64,000 nt of DNA from Cricetomys ansorgei (GCA_026225945.1 JAMJFZ010000289.1:3408501-3472500), one strand, 5' to 3'. Positions 1-12,089 are shown, numbered from the stretch's first letter. Program-made: numbers and translations. The notes: generated by a model not told the origin, from the letters alone.

Positions 1-44
1 AAAAACAATTTCAACCTACAGGCATTCAAGCCTGTTATATTTTT

Positions 45-365
45 AGTTTGAAGTTATAATTATAACATTTCTCCCTTCCCTTTCCTCCCCTCAAACCCTT
101 TCATGTTCCCCTTCTCTCTCACCTTAAAGTTTTTGCACTCTCTTTCTCGATTATTGTTTTTGCATACATATATGTACACATATATGCATATTTATTTCTA
201 AATATAACCGATTCAGACCATATACGCCAATCTGAATGGGGAAAAGCCTGTGAGGCTTCTACCCCACACAAAAAAAAACTACATATAACTAAAAAGAGCT
301 GGGAGCAGGATAGGTAACTTTCCCCAGGCAGAACCAGCCATTTGGTTGTCCATTGCACGAGGTCA
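45..365 (-). mobile_element. L1 3' UTR fragment, antisense
   Basis: The plus strand reads as the reverse complement of a rodent L1 (Lx-type) 3' UTR: a pyrimidine tract (ctcccttccctttcctcccc), then a TATATG-rich stretch, then a block resembling the reverse complement of the 'gtggtcagccctg' module. A frame of 128 codons crosses it but has no recognisable domain. The subfamily cannot be fixed by eye. Confidence 0.7.
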
Positions 366-1075
366 GAACTCAAAACATACCTACAAAGACAGCTATTTTT
401 AAGATAGATGTGGTTGGCTTTATGATGGGACAGTTGAAAGAGCAGGAAGAGATATAGAGTGGAAAAGAGAGTTACATATGTCACTTCCACCTTCCTTGAT
501 TTCAATAGAGTTTAATCTTAGCCCAGACATGAGATCAGGTATTGTATGTGATAAATCAAAGTTCACTACACGATCATCCCATCAATTTGAAGGGTAAACA
601 AACGTAAGCTACTCTAGTTGTGTTTTCATCTGGGAAAACTTGAATAGCATATTCTTACACCTATCACGTTGCCCTTAGTGTTTTGTACCACTGTTGTATG
701 TCTCCTATATGGTGACACATGACAGACTTTGATGGTCTTGGACTTGAACTTAACAGTGGAATTGTTTTGCTAAAGAGCATTACTGAAAATTAATTGCTGC
801 ATTTGAGCAAGAACAGTTAAAAACAAATAACCAGCTGCTGTTTTTTCTTTCTTCCACTTTTATAAATAATGTACATCTTTGAGTAAGAATCACATGAATC
901 AGAGCACCCTGATTACACACAAGAGACTTTCATGAGTGAAATGGTTTGACTTCAAAAACAACTTTATTTTGTACCACTAAACTATCCTTATTATTAAGAA
1001 ATTGACACCGATTGGTTATTCAATACCAAATAGTCACCCATCTAAACATACAAATACCATTACACAACCTGAGAA
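366..1075. other. Unique AT-rich sequence, nothing recognised
   Basis: I see no repeat family, coding exon or RNA gene here. Frames on both strands are closed by frequent stops. Confidence 0.5.
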
Positions 1076-1079
1076 GGCT

Positions 1080-1255
1080 TTAGATATGTATTTAAAAACA
1101 CACAAAACACACACAGACACACATACCACCACCACCAACAACGATTATTAAAAAATAGGCGGTGAATTTGAAAAGGGGCAGGAATGATCTTTGGGAGTGT
1201 TCGGAAGGAGGGAAGGGAAGCATGATATGATATATTTACATTATAATTGTAAAAT
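1080..1255 (+). mobile_element. L1 3' UTR end fragment, sense
   Basis: A CA/CAC-rich lead-in (1088-1143) is followed by 'gtgaatttgaaaaggggcag', a purine run 'ggaaggagggaagggaagca' and an AT-rich end. That order matches the last part of a rodent L1 3' UTR in the sense direction. It is separate from the antisense fragment upstream. Confidence 0.7.
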
Positions 1256-1639
1256 ATGTCATCTGTGCTGGGAAGTAGAAAACTTTAGAGTGAGTTTTTG
1301 AGCTAAATCAGTAGATCAGCTAAGTGTATAAATAGAAGTTTTCTAGCTGTGTGTACTGTTTACTGGGGTCTATCCTTGGGAAATTATTGCAATAAAGAGA
1401 CCTCAAGAGGTGACTGTTAAAAAGAAGACCTGAAAATATTATTACCAAATACAATATCAAAACTTTTAGGTTTTGAAGGGACAACTGATTTTCAGTGTAG
1501 TATAACAAATACACAAAATAAATAAAGCAGGATCAAACATTAAAGCTTTTAGAAACTTCTTTTCTATAAACACTGATAAAAATCTGTGACTGAACTGAAG
1601 CATATGAAAGTACCTTCCAAGCAAGGGTTTATTTCTAAT
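1256..1639. other. Unique AT-rich sequence, nothing recognised
   Basis: No repeat or gene signature was found in this interval. Confidence 0.4.
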
Positions 1640-2757
1640 GGAGTATTACATAAAAGATCATGGCAAATCAACTGAGTGGCTTATTTTCCATAGTCACCCA
1701 TTCCACAGTAGGCAGGAAATAGAAACAAACCTGAATGTATTCCACAAGGTGACTGGATTATGAGAATAAGGCACAGCTGTAAAGTAAAACGAAGCTTGAA
1801 GATAAATGCGTAGACCTAGAAAAGTTTATACTGAGTGAATTAACTTGGGCACAGAAAAACAATTGCTGGGTGTTCTGTCTCTTCTGTAGTTCCCAGCTCC
1901 AAGTCTTTAGATGTGAGTAGGCAACATGGAACAAACATGGAAACCAGGAAGTAGAAACGGACAACAGGTGTGTGTGTGGGGAGGGTGTTAAACCTTTTGG
2001 ACAACAATGCTCCCCACAATAATGTAAACAAAACAAAAAACAACATCAACAACAAAAAAACAATACAAAACAAAAAGCAAACAAGTAAGCCTAGTTTCAA
2101 GCAGTAAAATCTCCTTTTGGATGTTTGATCAGTGTAGTTCCATTCGTTTCTGAAAATGACTCAAACTATTGTTTTTTCCTGTGGTTGTCTCTCAGGTGTT
2201 GAATGTGGGCCCTTATTGCTGAAGGCACCATATTCTTAGGATGCAGAATTATAGTGACTCAATATGGATCTGATCAGAAAACCTATTTTCTAAAGTCTAG
2301 ATTCCATTCCAGAAAATACTATGCAGGATGCCAAGAGAGGAAGTCAATTAAACTGTCCTACCAAGCTGCAAGACTAATGAAAAACAATTACCAGCATAGC
2401 AAGACATCCTTAAAAGAGCAAAACATGCCACTCACATGTCACTGAAAACCAACATCTGTCTGATTGGACTTAAGCCCATTCAACAGGTGGAAAATAAATC
2501 CTAGTCCTAGAAACCTAGACAAATTCCAAGGGCTACTAAATCCACACACCTTAGATGAGAATCAACTACAGTCATTTTGCTAAATCAGCATGATTCCTTA
2601 CTATATTCCAAATCATATCCTTCACCCACTGATTAGTATAGCTATAAACGAAATATGCCTCTATTTAAAGAAAATGGAAATCATCATAGAAAACTACAAA
2701 TGGGAACAGAGCAGAGATCCACAGACAGGATGATAGGATATCCATAGACATGTCAAA
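1640..2757 (+). mobile_element. Decayed L1 3' end (ORF2 end and 3' UTR)
   Basis: At 1740-1860 the order 'actggattatgag...gtagacctagaaaagtttatactgagtgaattaac' follows the L1 passage around the end of ORF2 ('aatggataaagaa...gaactagaaaaaatcatcctgagtgag'). The following 900 bp is less certain; it may be the 3' UTR leading to the clearer 3' UTR block at 3005-3140, with the hAT element between them. The first 250 bp is the best supported part. Confidence 0.45.
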
Positions 2758-2980
2758 CAGCAGTTCTCAAACTGAGAGATGTGATCCCTTTGCGGGCAGA
2801 ATGACTCTTTTACAGGGGTCACCAAAAAACATTTGTATATGAGATACTTACATTACAATTCATAAAAGTAGAAAAATTCCAGTTATGAAGTAGCAAGAAA
2901 AGTAATTTTAGTTTGGGCATCACCACAACAGGAGGGAACTGCATCAAAGTGTCACAGCATTAGGAAGGTAGGGAACCACT
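2758..2980 (-). mobile_element. URR1-like non-autonomous hAT-Charlie element
   Basis: It starts with cagcagttctcaaactg and ends with taggaaggtagggaaccact, which match the paired ends of the rodent URR1 element (CAGTGGTTCTCAACC and its complement). The interior has the expected order: 'tgatccctttgcggg', 'gactcttttacaggggtcac', 'attacaattcataaaagtag', 'cagttatgaagtagca', 'cacagcattagg'. No intact 8-bp target duplication is visible. Confidence 0.9.
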
Positions 2981-3004
2981 TTGTTAATGTGAAGGGGAAA
3001 ATCT

Positions 3005-3140
3005 GTGAGGTCCCACCACTAGACACAGAACAACATGCAAGTAATGATTGCTTGAAGAAGGGGAATTTGCGTATCTCACGGATGAGCCCTTTTATTGGTT
3101 GTTCAGTGCAGAGTGGTCAAGCACTGTAGTCCCGCGGGAT
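3005..3140 (+). mobile_element. L1 3' UTR fragment, sense
   Basis: 'tgaggtcccaccactagaca' followed by 'gatgagcccttttattggtt' and 'agtggtcaagcactg' reproduces the order of a rodent L1 3' UTR module. It is probably the continuation of the L1 interrupted by the hAT element. The next 30 bp (cccgcgggatgcaacg...) are unusually CpG-rich for this region. Confidence 0.65.
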
Positions 3141-3394
3141 GCAACGTTCTCCCGCCACATGGCCCCCAAAGCCTCTTCAAAAATATTACATTATTGTATT
3201 TTCATGATTAATATTCAATACTAGTCTAGGTTTCCAAGTTTCATAATGATGTTGCTTAAGAAGAGATTCAATAAGACAATAAAATTATTAAGTATAGCCA
3301 TGGAACCAACTGAATATTTAACAGATAATGTTTGGGGGGAAGTATTGCTTAATCTGACATTCCAGTTTACTGTCTGAAGCTGTCTTAAAGACTA

Positions 3395-3560
3395 GCATCA
3401 AAAGCAAATTGCAGAAAAGAAATGGTTTATTTGGATTGCACTTCCATGTCTCAGTCCATTATTGAGGGAAGCTAAGGCAGAAACCCAAACAGAAATCAGA
3501 AAGCAGGACAGAAGTGGAGGTATGAAAGAAACTGTGCTCACTGCCTTAACCCCCATGGCT
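3395..3560 (-). mobile_element. MaLR-like LTR fragment (TGT...ACA family)
   Basis: 'atggtttatttggattgcac', 'agtccattattgagggaagc' and 'ccccatggcttgc' match the interior of the fuller element at 27089-27547, although both ends are missing. Sense is taken as the strand that places AATAAA near the 3' end in the copy at 61497-61985. Class is inferred. Confidence 0.6.
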
Positions 3561-3582
3561 TGCATATATATTTTTTTTTCAT

Positions 3583-3884
3583 GTATGTATATATGTGTAT
3601 GTGAGTGTGTATATATATAGATAGGTAGATATGCATGCATACACACATATATATATATGTACATATATGTGTGTATATACATATATATATATACATACAC
3701 ACGCACATATATGCATATACATGTGTATATATACATGTTTATGTATATACATATGTGTGTATGTATGTTTGTATATAAACGCACACAAGCGTGCACACAT
3801 ATAAATATATACACACACACATACACACACATATATAATATATATACAAATATACACATATACATATATACATGTATATATATT
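3583..3884. repeat. Compound TATG/TACA/CA microsatellite
   Basis: About 300 bp of alternating purine-pyrimidine sequence built from ATAT, TATG and CACA units with many interruptions. Open frames of 92-155 codons on both strands encode only tyrosine/isoleucine/cysteine-rich low-complexity peptide and are artefacts of the repeat. Confidence 0.95.
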
Positions 3885-3889
3885 TCAAT

Positions 3890-5530
3890 TTTTTTCTCCC
3901 CAATGTATTTATTAAGAGTCCACTGCTGTATATGCTGCTGTTATATCAAGTTAAAAAATTGAGTTAAAAAATTGTTACAAACAAGAGAATGTAACAGATA
4001 CCATTACTCAGCTCTCATATGAATGCTGGTCAGGCAGGAAATACTAACAGGCATCACAGGAATTAGGAAAAAAACATAGAATTTGGCTGAGTTGATTGTA
4101 GACATCAAAACTGACCACCAAGGAGAAAATGAACACCTAGGAGAAGTACTGATGACAACAATTACCTGGGAAATGGGTCAACCTCGTTTTCGGAGAAAAT
4201 TTTCTTGTCATCTCCCACATAGAAACTCAACTGATGGTAACAGGTTTGTAAAAGAAAAATAGCATACATTCTCAGGTTCAGAAGTAGAAAGTCATTTGGA
4301 TTGTGATACATGTTCCCAATACACTTAGTTGGATATTAGCACAAATTATTACTTTTAGCTAACGTCATCTAATTTGAAATCTAAGCATGTAAGAAAATTA
4401 CCTGAGAATGCACAGTTGTTTGCTCTTTTCATTTTAAACATTCTATCAAATTATATGAGGTGGAGCTTTCATTGATTTTTTTTTTCTATAATCTTTAATC
4501 CTCTCGATGGCAGTGTTCAAGATAAATTGTTTTCTTTTTAGAATCTTTCCTTTCAGGGTAAGTCAAACATTTCCCAAACTGACATCTCTGGCAGATACCA
4601 TATCAATGTGAGGTGTGCCTTGCCAGAAGTGTTATTGCAAATTCCTATGATGCCAGCTATCAGGTGATATCAGACATCCTTTCCCTCCACCTAGCTGTCA
4701 CCCCTTTTGTTCATTCTTTCTCAGCAAAGGAAATGGGCATCGCTGATGATAACTGTTCTGAGGGTTGAACCTGAGCACTCTGAGCCTCTTCGCTGAGAAG
4801 TGTTAACCTTGTGGAGTTCACATTTCATGTCATCATGCTTCGTCAGTGACTGGAAATAATTTTTATCAGGAAAGAGTGAAAATGTTTCCTAGAATAAGCA
4901 TTGGTATTAAAGATGCTTTTAGTTGTCTTAACAAATTCTGAACAGTAGCTGCTTTCTTCATAGGATCTTGAAGAGAAATTATCCTTTTTTTCTGTTTCAA
5001 TATGTAGCTTCATTGAAACACTATTCATCTATCCCAATTATAATTTAAGGAAATCCACTTAAGACAAAAATTTAAATTTAAAACTACAGGGCCAGAGCTA
5101 GGATGCTTAATGCACTCTGTATCATCTTAGAGATGGTGAACCTTTAACCATAACCGAAAGTATTAAAAATAGATGACAAATTCAAATTAATCTTTAAATA
5201 AAATTTCCCTTTTTGCATAAAGCAAACATTTACCTCTTAAATGGCATAGTAGGTTTTTGAACTTAAAAAACTGACCATTATGTTTGTTAAAGTCAATCTT
5301 AGATTTTTTGCAAAAAGTCCTCCTATCCCATGGGAAAAAAATTCCCATTTTCTCTACAGGTTTCAGTTTTCATGTTGATTAAATGTCATCCTTGAAACTT
5401 ATCTGTGTTGTGAGAAGCCCATTTCTCATACCACAAATGTTTATTCATCTAAATGATTACTTTTTTCTTTTTAAAAATAATTATATAAATTACCCCTCAA
5501 AGTAATATGGTTATTTTTTCAAAATTTATT
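3890..5530. other. Unique sequence
   Basis: No repeat family recognised. The part at about 4150-4800 is somewhat less AT-rich than its surroundings and lacks repeat signatures, but nothing in it looks like an exon. Confidence 0.45.
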
Positions 5531-5534
5531 CTAT

Positions 5535-5740
5535 TTTCAATATGCTTATGTCTATGAGAGGAGCATCTGCCATTGAGTGTGTGTTCTCATGCAAGCCAGC
5601 AGTAGACATCAGATCCCACAGAGCTGGAGTTACAGATATTTTTAAGTCTCCAAACATGGGTGCAGGGAACCAAACTCCAGTCCTCTGAAGAACAGTATGA
5701 ACACTATAAAGTGATAACACTGACCCTTCTCTCAGCTCCT
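5535..5740 (-). mobile_element. B3/B2-type SINE, antisense
   Basis: On the plus strand: 'cagatcccacagagctggag', 'ttacagatatttt', 'catgggtgcagggaaccaaa', 'agtcctctgaagaacagt' and 'tgacccttctctcagctcc'. This is the reverse complement of the rodent tRNA-derived B3/B2 SINE, ending at the RNA polymerase III A-box side. Divergence is moderate. Confidence 0.88.
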
Positions 5741-6021
5741 ACATGAGTATTACTGATGGCCTTTGGTACATTCTTCAATAACTGTTACATAGATTGCCTA
5801 ATGACAGAGGATATGCAATGATGTCTGAATCTCTGGGAATCTTGTCTGGGTGTTATTGTGAATATGATGATGGTTTTGCTAATTAAGTCATAATACAATC
5901 AGGTTTCTCTTTAAGCTACTTAATTTCTCTTTCCATATTTATTATGTATTTTAGTAAGTTTATAATATACTGAGTATTTGCTCTCTTTGACACACAGTGC
6001 TTAACATTAGAAACTCCATAG

Positions 6022-6208
6022 TAGGCTGAGTGGTGGTGGCTTTTTCCTTTAATCCCAGCACTTGGGAGGCAGAGGGAGGCGGGTAGAGTTCGAGGACACC
6101 CTAGTCTACACAGAGAATTCCAGGACAGCCAGAGTTACAACAGGGAAATCCTGTCTTGCGAAAGCAAAAAGCAATAAACAAAACAAAAACAAATAAGAAA
6201 GAAAGAAA
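6022..6208 (+). mobile_element. B1 SINE with target-site duplication
   Basis: 7SL-derived B1 with 'cctttaatcccagcacttgg' near its 5' end, the 'ccaggacagccagagttaca' motif in its 3' half and an A-rich tail. Flanks agaaactccata (6009-6020) and agaaactcagta (6209-6220) form a 12-bp target duplication with two mismatches. Confidence 0.96.
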
Positions 6209-6221
6209 AGAAACTCAGTAG

Positions 6222-6785
6222 CGCAAGATCACATATTACTTGAACAGTACACAGATTCAATAAAATAGAACATCTTGGTCATTTTGTCAAGGACAATATG
6301 ACCAAGGAGGTCCAAGGAGGAAGATACTGAATGATCTTTATGCTATGTGGAATCTAAGTTGATCTTATCGAATTTTATACAAGAATGGTGTTCATTAAAG
6401 GCTGGAAACTCTGTGCATAGCAACACAAGAATTGTAAAAGGCATGTAAATGGCTATGAGGTTAAAGCCCAAAGGAAGAAATTAGGAGAGGTGTTCTGTTA
6501 AGCAAATGCATTACAACAAATACTGACAATATTTCAAAATAAAATAACAGAAAATAAAGATCTTGAAAATTGTCAGCACACATAAATTATAAACTTTGTG
6601 ACATACAAGTCTTTCAAATATTTTTCTAGATACATGAAATATTGTCTCCTAAGAGGTAATACCTGTGTAATAAAAAATTAGTTTTCAAATATTCTGAAAC
6701 TGTTATTTGCATGACAAAAATGATAATTTTATGTCGTAAATACACTTGATATCAAATGAGTATCTAATACATACCCTAGGTTATA
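6222..6785. other. Unique AT-rich sequence, nothing recognised
   Basis: Between two B1 elements; no gene or repeat signature. Confidence 0.45.
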
Positions 6786-6800
6786 CATAAAATGTTTTTA

Positions 6801-6959
6801 TTTTGTTTTGTTTTTTTCAAAACAGTGTTTCCCTGTTGTAACACTGGCTGTCCTAGAACTTACTCTGTAGATCATGTTGGCCTCGAACTCAGAGTTCCAC
6901 CTGCCTCTGCCTCTGCCTCTTGAGTCTTGGGATTAAATGTGTGTTCACTTCCACCCTCT
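6801..6959 (-). mobile_element. B1 SINE, antisense, with target-site duplication
   Basis: The plus strand starts with a T-rich tail and carries 'ccctgttgtaacactggctg' and 'cctcgaactcagagttccac'. Direct repeats cataaaatgttttta (6786-6800) and cataaaatgttttca (6960-6974), 14 of 15 identical, bound it. It lies 70 bp from the next B1, which has the opposite orientation. Confidence 0.96.
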
Positions 6960-7030
6960 CATAAAATGTTTTCATGCAGTGTATGTCCTTTTATTTTTTC
7001 ATAAAAATTCATGCTTTAAGAAGGAGATGA

Positions 7031-7215
7031 ATAGCCAGACAATGTTGGCATCTACCCTTGAGAGGCAGAGGCAGGTGGATCTCTGTGAGTTCAAGGGCAG
7101 CCTGATCTACAGAGTGAGTTCTAGGAAAGCCAGAGTTACAACAGAGAAACTCTCTCTCAAAAAAAAAAAAAAGAAAGAAAGAAAATAAAAGAAAAAAAAC
7201 AAAAAGACAAATAAG
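7031..7215 (+). mobile_element. B1 SINE with internal deletion
   Basis: 'gaggcagaggcaggtggatc', 'tgatctacagagtgagttct' and 'agccagagttacaacagaga' with a long A-rich tail. The promoter-proximal 'cctttaatcccagca' block is missing or scrambled, so the 5' part is rearranged. Frames of 83 and 102 codons across it are products of the SINE and its tail. Confidence 0.93.
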
Positions 7216-10200
7216 GAAAATGAAAAATAAAATTGTCATTAGTTGGATAATACAGAGTGGAGGAGAACCACTGGAATGCCCACTACATACCACTACTAAT
7301 CTCTGCATTGTGTACATATTAGCTGACAGAAAGACACAGAGACCTGCAATTGTGATGACACTTATATGCTAAAGGTAAGAGGAAGACACTGCAACAGTAT
7401 TCATGAAGATTAGACAATCATAGTCACTACATGAAAAGTAAAGCAAGAAAGAAGAAGCAATAAAGACTAAGTGGAATTGAATTAGATCTCAGACAAATCA
7501 CAGTAAGAGAATACAGAGTGTAAAATATGAGTGAACTGACAGGGTAAAAGTGAGTGCACCAGCAGTGGAAAATTTGAAGGTAAAGCATGGGTTGTAATGG
7601 AGATGTTAGGATTTTAGAGACACCAGGAGTATTGACAATCCACTGAGACAGGTTGCATGTATGAAGTGGAGCATACCTAGGAGAGGGTGGTTTATGCAGC
7701 AGGCAGCAAAGCCTGTGAGGAGGGGCTAGCTTACAGCCCCTTAACAGCGCACAGAAATTCATCATGAGCTCCTGATGCTAGAGAAACTGTAGAATTTAAT
7801 GATTTCCTTGCTCTGTTTTGGCCTTGCTAAGTCTCTATTCTTTTCTTTTGGAATAGGCATTTTTACTTTGTGACATCACATGTTAAATATTTGTAATTTT
7901 TTTCCCTTGGCTGCCACACTTAAAAGTAGCAGGTAAATTTGAATCTTAGACTTTTTTGAGTAGTAACTGAAACTGTTGGAGACTAAGGACTCTCCAAGTT
8001 GAAGTGGATACCTTTTCCTTTTAGAAACCAAAATGAGCCTTCAGGAATAAGGGTGTCAGGTTGTGTGATCTCTTTGGATGTGGAGTTGATAATGAGTGGA
8101 TTTGCGGTAAGCTGTTTTGGTTGTAAACTTCCCAGATTATAAGGTCACCGTGAAGGAAAATCTCCAGGGGATTTATAGATTGGGTCAATTAAGAGGATCC
8201 AACAGAATGTTTTTGGCAATATGCAACGTGTCAGGGTCCTCAATGGTATAAAAATGAAAGTCATTTCTCCCTAGATCCTGATAAGAGATGCCCTCTGCCT
8301 AGGTTCCTCTCACTTCTGCTAACATGACTTTGCCACCGTGATAGACTGTATCCTCATTCTGTGAAGCAGAGAAAAGCGCTTGCTATCTCTAATTTGATTT
8401 TTGGCATTTTTTTTTCACAGAAACAATGAAAGCAACAAATTTGCTTGGCCTATACTTTTGATTATAAAAATACTTAAAAGAATAATTTGCTTTGTATTTA
8501 AAATGTTTATTTTATACCTATTTTCAAAATGCCTTGTACTGTTAAATTTACATTTAAATATTCTTCAAACCGTATAATTTGGAAACAATAATTCTCAAAT
8601 CCTCCAGAACAAAATACTGTCATTCATTTTTCAGATATTCTTGCTCAATGGTAGGGTCCAAATCTGCCTCTTTTAGCTATCGTCCAAGCCAGGTAATTAC
8701 AGGTGCAGCTAGTTTTTAAATGAGTTATTTAGTTGAACTGTGGGCTATTACGGATTAAGACACATTTTCTTCTTCTTTACATTCTTAAACTTTGCTCATA
8801 TTCTGTCAGACAATCATTACATTATCCTAGAAACTTAATGTATAGATACTCTATGAGAGGCAGCATCTTGGAACAATACAGTGAAAGAGCTAACAATTAA
8901 AAATAATACCATACAAACTACTAAATTTTCTAAAGAGGCTCTTATTTTTTAGCATACTATATTAATAGTTTCTTTGGTGTTCTACAATAAAAATGTCAAT
9001 CATTCATGAATCTACCATATCTTTCTAGTCTATCAATCATTGGAAATTATTAAGCATTGTTAGCCTTTGGCAATACACATGTTAATGCTTATTATAGTTC
9101 ATATCTACTCACTGTTAATATATGAACAAAGTTAGAATAACAATTTTTTAATGGAAGCATCAATTCTGACTTGTATCTTTTTCCCCACGACAGCTGTGAC
9201 TTTTTTTTTTTTTTTTTATAACTGCGAGGTCTCTGGTGAGAGAGGTAGACTTAATTAGTGACACAAGTTGCTAACACCAGGCGACAGACTTTAAGCCGTG
9301 CTACAAGGAGCAATACTTTTAAAGAAATGTGGCGCTGGGATCACATTTACATGTAACCAACAATAATGGTCTATTCCAATAGACAGTTGGGTTCAGCATG
9401 AATTAAGTTGGATTGGTTGTTCTTAGTTTAAGTTTATGATATATTATGCTAAGGCATATAGTATAAGTAGTTCCATGGGAAACATTGTCTAGTCACACCA
9501 AAACATTATTTCCATGTTTTTTTTCTGTATCTCAATTAAATTATGAGACTAAGAATTAAAATGTTTACTTAAGTTTTAAATACTAATAAATGTTTGCATA
9601 TAGTTAACAGACCATGTTAACTATTGATAATGGCCATGTTTTCTACACCCTCACTTTTGTTTTAACGCTCATGGCATTAGCTAGGAATTATTTTTTGGGT
9701 GGTCACCTGGAGAAAAATCCAAGAAGACATGATCAGGTGACTCATCTTTTTTTTTTTTTTTTTTTTTTTTGTAATTGAAGCTGAATTTGCCCAACAAGGT
9801 GTATTTTTTTTTCACTTGATAAATGATCAGAAAATCAAACCTCATCATTTAATAGTCACTCCACAGGGGAATGCATACTTGATGCTACTTAGCGATTGGT
9901 GCTCTCAGTAGATGGTGATCTGTAGGTAATATCCCCAAAGCTGGGGATACTTAGAACACATCCTTCATTGAAGAAGGGCTAGGGTGTTGTATCCTAATAT
10001 TGGCCATGGTTCTCTTTCCATAAGCAACTGTCATCGTAACTTTCCAGCTCCCTTGGTTTCTTAATTTTATCAGTTCTGGTGGTCTCAAGGAAGTTTCTTG
10101 AAATGTCGGCGTGCTGTGGATACAATCCTTAGAGTAAATTTCTTCTAAATAGTTACTTCCTTTCTGTTTTAATGAATATATTTGTTGGCACATGTAAAAG

Positions 10201-10505
10201 CCTGTTTTTATACTTTTATTTTTATAGATCTTAATGTTCCAGTTTCACGGTCATGTGGATGCAACAGCTTCTAAGAATTTGTCATTCACCAAGCCAGATC
10301 ACTGCTCCTCTGTTATAGAAGATGTGTTTATGGTTACCTTTGAGATAAGGATTCTGAATTTAAACTAATGAACTATCATATGCCAGGCATATTTTTTGTT
10401 TGTTCTGCTCTGCACTCACTGTTTATGTTTAAACTATAACTTGCTTTTATTAAGCTAATGAAATAAATTGCATTATTGCTTTCTTTAACTGTCCTTCCTT
10501 GATTG
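7216..10505. other. Long unique AT-rich block
   Basis: About 3.3 kb without a recognisable transposon. It contains poly-T runs at about 9199-9217 and 9747-9771. The stretch at about 9185-9350 holds several CpGs in an otherwise CpG-poor background but has no other special feature. No frame longer than about 112 codons and no splice-like exon pattern was recognised. Confidence 0.5.
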
Positions 10506-10506
10506 A

Positions 10507-10622
10507 ATTTTTTTTCAAATAAGGCCCAGTCTATACCCCATACTGTGCTTGAATTTGTAATAATCTCGCCTCAATCTGCCAAGTGCTAGAATTAAGGACA
10601 TGTGCAATCATGCCCAGCTCTT
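10507..10622 (-). mobile_element. Old B1/PB1-type SINE, antisense
   Basis: 'ctcgcctcaatctgccaagt', 'gctagaattaaggacatgtg' and 'aatcatgcccagctc' match the reverse complement of the 5' half of an old B1-like SINE, with heavy divergence. Confidence 0.72.
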
Positions 10623-10624
10623 TA

Positions 10625-11360
10625 AATGTCTTGGCCTTCTTACAAATACAGGGTTTTGTTAATAGTGGAAAAGTGTTTTACTGAACTGCACCACTGACAC
10701 TGTAAATGTTTTCACTTGAATATTTTTTTTTCTTTTTTCTGAGATTCCTGTTTCATGTATAATATTTGAAATATAATATTCAAATATTTGAATATAATGT
10801 TTCAGTTTCAAATCCCAGTTCAAATATGATCTCACAGACCATTTTGTTTTAAATTATAATCTGTTTGTCAGTTAAAATTAGTTTAGTTGATTTATTTTCA
10901 TGATAATTAAGAATTATCTGTTTTCTCCAGTCTTTTCTTTAACAGATTGAGAGAGATTTTATCACTCAATTTAGTATTTTGTATATAATTAAGATTTTCT
11001 ATCTTCTTTTATTTTTCCCATGTTTATAACTGCTATTTAACATTTTGTGATAATAGATTGAACATATTAATATAGCCAGGATATAAGATTTCACACACAC
11101 ACACAATGATTTGCTTCATGTTATGACCTCAACTGCCTCATTTCATACCTACATAGATATAGATGATAATAATATATAGAGATACAATATAGATATCTAT
11201 ATGTATAGATAGATATCTAAACATAGATAAATGATAGATTGAAATTTCATCCTACAACCCATAAGTATATTCAATTCCTATAGATCAAGTTAAAATTAAT
11301 GTATATTTTTAAAATGGTCAATTTTACATTCTTTTAATTTAAGAGTTTTTAAATTTTCAA
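10625..11360. other. Unique AT-rich sequence with short simple repeats
   Basis: Contains a 20-bp perfect palindrome at 10776-10795, a short CA run at 11092-11107 and a degenerate GATA/ATAG tract at about 11145-11235. No gene recognised. Confidence 0.5.
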
Positions 11361-11365
11361 CTATG

Positions 11366-11545
11366 CGTGCGTATTCAGTTTTAGTAAGTGCATGGGAACG
11401 CAGGTGCCTATGAGAGACAGAACAAGGATGTCAGGATCCCTGGAGCTGGCATTGTGAGCTACCTGACATGGATGCTCTATATCCAACTGTGTTCTCTGTG
11501 ACAGCAGTGCACACTCTAAAACACTGAGCCATCTCTGCAGCCCTG
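11366..11545 (-). mobile_element. B3/B2-type SINE, antisense
   Basis: 'gtgcatgggaacgcaggtgc', 'gaacaaggatgtcaggatcc', 'cctggagctggcattgtgag' and the end 'actgagccatctctgcagcc' reproduce an antisense B3 SINE. The 3' (tail) side faces lower coordinates. Confidence 0.9.
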
Positions 11546-12085
11546 ACAATTACATTCTTAGCAGATAACTCCAAGGTCTGTTTTATCTCCCACTGGTCTT
11601 TCATTTGGCAAAGAATCAGGATTTCAGTTTTGGCAGAAGTAGAATGAAATTGGATGCTGTACTGGTCACTGTGATGTTGTAGCACAGAGGCTCTGGCATT
11701 TTGGATGTTGCCAAGGATCAGCGTTTCTTGTCTTCGCAAACACTTTTGTTGCATTCAAGCTGTATTTAGTGAACCAGGATTTAGATGAGATTTTCAATGT
11801 GTTTTGAAATTTAGAAATCTGACATTGGAAAGCTATGAGCTGATAACAAAAACAAGCTTAGTACAGAGTTCTGTATGGATGCTAGTCTATAAGCCCTTAG
11901 ACCCTGAGAGGTAAATGTGATGCTTCCTGCACATATAGTTTATCTTTTCATTGGCCGATCAAAAGTATCTCCTAATTCCAAAAGTGGTACCTAATAGGTA
12001 ATAATATCATTACCTGTACACATACAATTCAGAAAGCCAACCTCTTTTGCATTCTTCAACCTTATACCCTAATACTCTTCTTAAG
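11546..12085. other. Unique sequence, nothing recognised
   Basis: A frame of 107 codons on the minus strand overlaps the neighbouring SINE and continues here; it has no recognised domain and is taken as chance. Confidence 0.45.
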
Positions 12086-12089
12086 AAAC

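Noticed and set aside
119..505. 128-codon minus-strand frame as a gene
   Set aside because: Much of it lies in antisense L1 3' UTR sequence; no domain, no context.
3398..3865. 155-codon minus-strand frame and overlapping frames on both strands
   Set aside because: They translate the TATG/CA microsatellite and give low-complexity peptide in several frames at once.
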